A stretch of DNA of 64,000 nt from Bicyclus anynana (Eukaryota > Arthropoda > Insecta > Lepidoptera > Nymphalidae). A program made the position numbers and the translations under genes. Location: the NCBI RefSeq assembly GCF_947172395.1, contig NC_069099.1, forward strand, positions 11,661,740 through 11,725,739, in the 5' to 3' direction. Under the pieces are notes generated by a model that saw only the letters and a program-made list of their open reading frames with translations, ran no database searches and had not been told where the DNA came from. The number at the start of each line of letters is the position of its first letter. Position 1 is the first letter of the stretch. Shown here piece by piece: positions 24,901-33,900 of the stretch.

Positions 24901-27900
24901 GGGTATGCAACTATTCGGAAAAAATTACGTGGGTAAGTCGAATTGGTGGGAGTCTTGCATGTTCGTTGGTGTATGTTTAAAGTTGGTGACGCCAGTGCCC
25001 GCTGAACTTGACAGTGAATCTACTTCAGGCGAGATTAGTCGAGTTTCATAGACATAATGAGTGAATTTTTAAATATTAGAAAAATAGTCGTGTGATTTTG
25101 AGCTATTGTCTAGTTTTCGAGTACCTACATAGCTACAAGTATATAGTGCTGAAGTAGATTCACTGATGTACAAGTTGATTGTTAAAGTGTGGATAGCGTC
25201 ATAAAGGGTCAGTTCTCTCCGCTGACATGTTCGACTCCACACTTTAATTCGGGCTCCAGTCACGGTGTAATTGTAACTATTGTGTTGATGTGCGTCACAC
25301 TCTTGTGCTCATTTTGTTAGGCGATTGGCAAGAATCGGTGTTATCCTTCCAAGTGAGCTTGTATTTTCAAATATTGTCTATCTACTCTTAGAGCCCCCAG
25401 CGAAGGCGCCTCACTTGTGAGACATTCATTGCCAGCTTTTCTGATCTTTTCAACTTGCATCTTATTCTTCCAAATATATCAAAGCCATCAAGCTAAAATA
25501 TAGTTTCTGAGTACACTTTTTCAATTATAAGATTATAATGTGCTGAGTAGACTTTTAAATTTTGCATGTACATATATTATATATTTTAGAAATTATACTT
25601 TTCTTCTCAACTGTACCTACTTATTTGAAACAAACTGAGATTTCGAGTGTAAAGGTTTAAATAGTAGCATTACAATAAATTTATATTCAAACTTATTACA
25701 TAAATTTTCAAGGATTTGTTATTTATGACCAAATAAATTAATAAAATCTGTTTTCATACCGCCAACACGAAATCTCTGTAAAATAAGCATACATTTTACA
25801 ACTATTTTTACATTTAATTTATCAACATACAAATTGAAAATTACTGAAATATAATTTATACTTTCACTAAATATATTAATGAATATTTAAAAAAAACTTT
25901 TTTTGGTTACTATTCTAACTTGTCTCCTGAAAGGTAAAGCTTTATATCTACATATATTATTTCACGAGCTTATATTTCTTGTACTTATTAAAGGCTATGC
26001 TCAAGACTGCTTTGACGTCTATTATTTGATAATATTTTTTATGACATTTTATATCGTTTTATCATACTAATAAATAGTATGATTTTATATCACAGATTAT
26101 GTAGACCGGTTTCCTGATGGCGACCTACCACGATGGAACTTCACGGACTTTATGCACAGTTTCATGATTGTCTTTCGAGTGCTTTGCGGAGAATGGATAG
26201 AGAGCATGTGGGACTGTATGCTAGTGGGAGACGTATCCTGTATCCCCTTTTTCTTGGCCACCGTAGTCATTGGTAATCTTGTGGTCAGTATATTATTCTT
26301 ATTCTTACTCAGCTCTACTCTATGTACTCTTTTATTGTTTTTATGAAAATTACTACCTCTAAAATTACTAAAACACTTACTATTTTAACTAACACGATAA
26401 CGCTTACGCTAACTATGGGCCTTATTAGAAGGCTCAAAGTCGCTCAGCGGGTGATGGAGCGAGCTATGCTTGGAGTTCCTCTGCGTGATCGAATCAGAAA
26501 TGAGGGGATCAGCAAACGAACCAAATTCATGACATAGCTCAGCGAGTCGCGAAGCTGAAGTGGCAATGGGCGGGCCACATAGTTCGAAGAGCCGATGGAC
26601 GTTGGGGTCCCAAGGTGCTGGAATGGCGACCCTGCACCGGAAAGGGCTGTGTTGGGCGACCCCCCACTAGGTGGACCGAGGACATCAAGCGGGTTGCAAG
26701 GAGCCGCTGGATGCTGGCGGCTCGAGATCGTTGTGAAGTCCATGTAGCAGACAGCAGTGGACGTCCATCGGCTGATGATAATTATGATGTTGATGATACT
26801 ATTTCATATACTGCTATCACTATACCCACTAGGTTATATTACAATGAACTACTAAAACAAGTTCTTCTTTAGGTACTCAACCTCTTCTTGGCCCTGTTAC
26901 TGTCAAATTTTGGTTCGTCCAACTTATCCTCGCCCACTGCAGATCAAGACACTAACAAAATAGCCGAAGCCTTCAATAGAATATCAAGATTTATCGACTG
27001 GGTAAAAAGAAGCGCGGCAGACATTTTGAAACTGGTTAAAAACAAACTTACGAACCAAATAGCCATACACGCTCCCGGTAAGATTTGAGAATGGTTTTAT
27101 TTCAATGATGTGTTGTAGCATGTTGTAGAAACTTGTATCGTGTCGTGATATTTTATTAAAAATATATCTGAAAATACTACGTTAGTATTTGCCGGTTTTG
27201 GTGTACTTACAATATTGTTATGGTGACGAAATAAATCTATTTTATTGCTCAGTAATGTTATTAAAAACCGTAAAATTTGTATACGGCATTGTTGAATTTA
27301 AAAGATTTGAAACAATTTATAAAAGTTTTTATTTGAACATCAGTGTTAATATCGTCGCATGCATTGGTAAAATTGAAAAAAGACATCTGAAGAGCATGAA
27401 TATGTGTTTCTTGTTTATGTAAATTTCTTATATATGTATTTATATTGTAAACACGAGCGTTGCTTGTCCCCTAGCATTCAAGTGTAGAGCTGCAGACCTG
27501 TCGTGTATTAGTTTCGATATAATAAGTGTTTTGTGGTTTCTTTTTGTTATCTTATTATGATTTAATTGTGCGTTTTACTGTTTTTTGGTCGTTTACTGCA
27601 TTTGTATTATTCAGTGTGTGAGGGCATAATATTTTATTACGTGTAAGTATATCATTGCTATTATTTAAGTGCTTTATGTGTTATGCATGTCGAACGTTTT
27701 TTGTTACTTGTATTAATTGTAAAATTGTAATTAATATTTTATCTAAATATAAAGAAACATCAATTTAATTTCTTCTATTTTTACATTTGCGTCAAATGCC
27801 AAAATACATCACACTGGTGATCAAAATTATGTTATATAATCATGTTTGCCATTTTCACATTTAATTTTTCTATTGAAACCATTTATGCTTTTTGAGAAGT

Positions 27901-30900
27901 TTTTGTTATTTGAAATGTTATTCGAGAACGTATACTGAGTCGTCCTGGTCTGATTTCTATGCTTGGGTGCTGCGGTTCGGCGCGGTCGGCAATGTCACGC
28001 AACATGTAGGCTTAAAGGCGGCTTTATGTGGCCGCTGTGTCTCCTCAGAACGGGTGGACAACGATCTGGAACTAAGTGCAGACCTTGACGATGGAGTCCT
28101 TTATAAAGACAAGAAACTCAAAGATCAAGTAGAAGTGGCAATTGGCGACGGAATGGAATTTACGATACCAGGTAAATTTTATATTTAAATCTTATATTGA
28201 CTGCATAAAGACGTAATGCACATGTTTGGCATTGAAACATTTTATTAATCAATGCAAATTTCTAGGTGACAATAAATATAAGAAAGGAAAAATATTAATG
28301 AACAATATAAATGCAATAACGGACAATCATACTGACAATAGAATTAATTGCGATCTCAACCATCATGGATATCCTATTCAGGTAATTTTTAAAACTAGAT
28401 GACGACATAGATGTCTACTATATTTTTTTAGCAAACATAATATGAGATTGATTAATAATACACTGTAACAATTTTAGGATGATGATACAATTAGTCAAAA
28501 ATCGTATGGAAGCCATAAAATAAGATCGTTTAAAGATGAGAGTCATAAAGGGTCAGCAGATACGATAGACGGTGAAGAAAAGAAAGATGCCAGCAAAGAA
28601 GACTTAGGTTTAGAAGAAGGTAAATCGAAAATTTTTACTGCTTTATTTTGAATAAAAAACATAAAAGTTGGATGAAATGATGAATGGATAGAGTTATTAT
28701 TATTTTTAGTTGTATATATTCATTTTCATAATGTTTATTTCCAGAAATGATTCAAGAAGATGTCGATAACATAGATGGAATACCTAAGATAGATATAAAA
28801 GCGGTAGAAGGAGATGTCAATGGTGAAGATACTCCAACAGACTGTTGCCCAGACCCTTGTTACCAACGTTTCCCGTTCCTGGCAGGTGATGATGAATCAC
28901 CTTTTTGGCAGGGCTGGGCAATGTTACGTCTAAAAACTTTCAGACTTATTGAAAATACCTACTTTGAAACAGCTGTGATAACAATGATCTTACTCAGTAG
29001 TTTGGCTTTGGTGAGACCTTGTTTACGCGAAAATTATTTTCATAAGCTCTCCGAAAATATTTTAACCAAATAATTATATTTTCAGGCTTTAGAAGATGTT
29101 CATTTACCGCATCGACCTATCTTGCAAGATATCTTGTATTACATGGACCGTATCTTTACTGTTATATTTTTCATCGAGATGTTGATCAAGTGGCTGGCTC
29201 TTGGATTTCGGAAATACTTTACAAATGCATGGTGTTGGCTTGATTTCATCATTGTTATGGTAATCGCCTGTTTTAATTTTAAAAAGATTTACCTATCCTT
29301 TAACGTATGGAAAGAACAAAGACAAACTAAAGCTCCTACAGTCATAGATTATCTTCTAATCTTTAGCCTTATTCTGATTTTCAACTTAATAAACTACCCA
29401 TTCAGTATTTTTTACCGAGTGGTTGACGTTTCTATATTGCTAAACACAATATCTTTTGTATGTTTATCTATTTTAATGTTAAGAAATATTGGTAGAACAC
29501 ATAAACGTATTTAAATTATTATAAAAATACCAAATGGTGTCGTTAGTTGTCGCTCGTAAACCACGGAGCCGTGATGGCCGGTGCGGACGACATCCCAGCG
29601 TTCCGCTCGATGCGTACCTTGCGCGCCCTCCGCCCTCTCCGCGCGGTGTCCAGATGGGAGGGCATGCGCGTGAGTACGCGCTGTCAACGTCAACAAATTG
29701 TTTGCTCAGCAAATGGAAAAGCCGTTCTGCCTGTTTCGAACTGAACTTTTACTATACTTAAAATTTTAATATTAGCAGTGATATTATGATCAATATCTAG
29801 TTCTCCATTAAACACAGGCAGTGCGACGAAAAGCGTGAGCTTTGACTGTTCAGTGTCAACCGCAGAGAGAGCCATGACTGGTCTCGCTGACACCAGCTCT
29901 TGATGTCGTACTTGTTTGTATGTGGATTTGCTTCTTATGTCTTACCTATGACACGATACATTCATTACAATTTAGGTATCCTAATTTCAACAACAGAAAT
30001 CTCTCAACTTGCATGTCGAGGTACCTTTACCAGCCGCGATTGTGCCGTTTTTAAGGTTAACACGTTAAATGATAAAAGTATAGTTGACACTTTAAAATAA
30101 TGTACAGTAATTTGATTCAGAATAAAAATGGCACATTTCCTATTTTATGCTGTCTATGTCATAAGATGCAATTAATTATTATTATATCGATAAATGTATG
30201 TAAAATGTGCATTTATTATAAATGTAAATAAAATGAGAGATCAAAGAAAGATTTAATTAGATTTCTTTGGTCTCTCATGCTTTTTATATTTCCTGAATGT
30301 TACCTAAAACCTTATCTGTGAACCTTTACTTTTCTACGTGAAATAATTTAGCTCAAAATCTCGAAATTTAGGTGCTAGAATTCAATCTTCTCAGATTTAA
30401 ATCTGCATCTTTCAAATTGTTATTGGGGTTGTAAGTCTTCACGAATGTGAATTGACGTTTCTAGTCTATCTATCTTCTTCACAGGTATTCTGTATTCGTA
30501 GGCTCTGTAAGGGAGTTGTATTATTGTAATGTTGTTAATATATTTTTTGTGTTAAGTGCTACTGTTGATTTTATCAGGTCTCGCTTATAAACTTCGTAGC
30601 GGCGCTCTGTGGTGCCGGTGGCATTCAGGCGTTCAAAACGATGCGCACGCTGCGGGCCCTTCGGCCGCTCAGAGCTATGAGCCGCATGCAGGGCATGAGG
30701 GTACGTACCTCTGCTCGCGAGCTCTACCACACTCTCTACTACCTTACCAGTTACCACCTCTCACCCACCACACTCACGCCAACTTCCGACTGACATCAAC
30801 ATCTTTATCAATTCAAACTCATGATCACAGAACTCTTTTACAAGTAACTAAACGCAGAACATCCAACCACAATTCATTCTTGGTATCATTTACTTCTCAG

Positions 30901-33900
30901 TTGTAAAGAACTCATTGAATTTACTGGCAATTAGTCAAATTATTGTATTATTAGCAAATCATTCTGACGTCTTCGACAGCACCCCTTGAATGGCTTAGTA
31001 TCATCATGGCTCGCCACGACCTCTTTAAATAAGTCGGAATCAAGTCGTCTTACTAAATCACTATCATGTTTCGATACTCTTTTAATCTCTTGGATTCTTT
31101 ATTTTTTAGTGTAGATATTTATAGATATCTGGAATGATATTTTAGATAGCACATTAGTTTAACCTCTTGCATTCAATCGTCAACGTCTTTTGAAGAAATT
31201 TCTGCGTGCATGCGGTAGAATTTAGTTCCATTCACGTATTTATCGGGACATAGACTATCCAGGGTAAGTTAGCTTTGCTTCGTCTTAGTAGTGTTATGTG
31301 TCACTGTTGCTTTTGTTCTGTTTGTTTGCATGTTCCGCATTACTTAAAACAAGTAAATATTCTCAATCTTTAAAAAAATACGATAAATAAAGTTGAAAAT
31401 ATTTTCTTGGTTTTAAATTTGATATATTATCATAATTATGTATTATGTTATCATTACAATAAAATTTTTTACAGTAATTTAATGATTTTCAAAATGAATT
31501 GTCCTACATTGTGTTAAAATTTGATATACTAATTTATGTAACATTATATTATTATAATCAAGCTTAATATTAAAATTATTGTTTCCCAATATATCATTAT
31601 CTACAATGAAGTGAAAATATAACTTACCAATGCTATCAATTCTAGGTGGTAGTGAATGCTCTGGTGCAAGCGATTCCATCCATCTTCAACGTGCTACTAG
31701 TGTGTCTGATATTCTGGCTTATCTTTGCTATTATGGGTGTGCAACTCTTCGCTGGAAAATATTTTAAGGCCAGTGTAGCATTCAATATTATATTCTTCTA
31801 AAAAAGTGTTGACATATATGACTCTATACTTTTTTAGACATTCGCTTCAATTAGCTCTTAATAAGCTAAATGATGCTGGAATAAATACGAATACTATTAG
31901 CGTAGTAAATGGTTAATAAATTAATTTTTTTTTACAGTGTGTGGATATGAATCATACGACTCTTAGTCACGAAATTATACCAGACAGGAATGCCTGTATC
32001 TTAGAAAACTACACGTGGGAAAATTCTCCGATGAACTTTGATCACGTCGGTAAAGCTTACTTATGTCTCTTCCAAGTTGCAACTTTTAAAGGCTGGATAC
32101 AAATAATGAATGATGCGATCGATTCACGAGAGGTAATTATTTTTCACAAAACAAATGAATAAATGAAGTATCAACGCCATATTATTACATGTCAATATTT
32201 TTTATTTGTACAGGTTGGGCGGCAACCTATCCGAGAGACTAATATATACATGTATTTATATTTTGTATTTTTTATAATTTTTGGATCCTTTTTCACTCTG
32301 AACCTGTTCATCGGAGTGATCATCGATAACTTTAACGAGCAAAAGAAAAAAGCTGGTGGCAGCCTTGAAATGTTCATGACTGAAGATCAGAAAAAGTATT
32401 ATAATGCAATGAAGAAAATGGGTTCCAAGAAGCCCTTGAAAGCAATACCGAGACCAAGGGTACGTTGTTAGTAGTACAATTAGAATACAAGATTAATGTT
32501 ATATTTCAAGAGGTCTGTAGACTTAACACCAAATATATTTGACCTCAATGACATTTTATAACATTAGTGTCTGACCTTAACTTACTCGTAGATTTTCTGC
32601 TATCGTAATAACATACTTTTTTTTTAAAATTTTTAACAATATAAGTATAAAATACAAAACATTATTAAAAATTTATAAAAAAAAATTATTATTACGTACA
32701 CACCACCTACAGTTGTCCTAATAAGTTCCTAAGCCTAAGGTTGCCTGGAAGAGATCGCTACTAAGCGATAAGGCCGCCTTTTGTATTCTACTTTTCCTGA
32801 TGTTTCTGTTTTGCTTGTTTTCTTTTATTTTTTGTGGTGTACAAATAAAGAGTATTAAATAAATAAATAAATACTTTATAAAGATTTGTCTACGTCATAC
32901 TTATTTGCTCTAAAGTTTAATGTTAGTTAATTTGTGATTGTTTCAGTGGCGACCGCAAGCAATAGTATTTGAAATAGTGACGGATAAGAAGTTCGATATG
33001 ATTATAATGTTGTTCATTGGCTTCAACATGTTGACAATGACTTTGGATCACTATCAACAATCAGAAACCTTCAGCCAAGTCCTGGACTATCTTAACATGA
33101 TATTCATAGTAATATTCAGTTCAGAGTGCCTATTAAAAATCTTTGCCTTACGGTATCATTATTTTGTGGAACCGTGGAATCTTTTCGACTTTGTGGTCGT
33201 CATGTTTTCTATTCTTAGTACGTATCTATAATTTAATTATTTACATTTAATATTTTAAAATATGTAAAGGATCTAATGTTTTGTTATTTCTATTAACAGG
33301 TTTGGTATTGAGTGATATTATAGAAAAATACTTCGTATCACCAACTCTACTGAGAGTAGTGCGAGTCGCAAAAGTCGGTAGAGTACTCCGACTTGTAAAA
33401 GGAGCAAAGGGCATTCGGACACTTTTATTCGCTTTGGCTATGTCACTGCCAGCTCTCTTCAATATTTGTCTATTGTTGTTCCTTGTTATGTTTATATTCG
33501 CAATATTTGGAATGTCGTTTTTCATGCATGTCAAAGACAAAGGAGGACTCGACGATGTCTACAATTTCAAGACTTTCGTCCAGAGCATGATACTACTCTT
33601 TCAGGTAATATATTCTAATTCCAATCATTGTGCTACTCGTAACATATAGGTACCTAGTTAATGCGTAGCTAATTTTCACTTTTTTTATAGATGTCAACTT
33701 CTGCTGGATGGGACGGTGTTTTAGACGGTATAATTAACGAAGAAGAATGTGATTTACCAGATAACGAACGCGGATATCCCGGCAATTGCGGCTCGGCGAC
33801 CATTGGCATCACCTATCTACTCTCCTACCTCGTTATTTCCTTTCTCATCGTTATCAACATGTATATTGCCGTTATTCTCGAAAACTATTCTCAGGTAATG

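Noticed and set aside
24770..24932. Super-kdr or other resistance mutation in exons 19a/19b
   Set aside because: Met918, Leu925, Thr929 and Leu932 equivalents are wild type in both copies.
29270..29514. Extension of para exon 26 into the following open frame
   Set aside because: The donor ATG|GTAATC gives the exact conserved junction to both k- and l-like exons; the extension has no family similarity.
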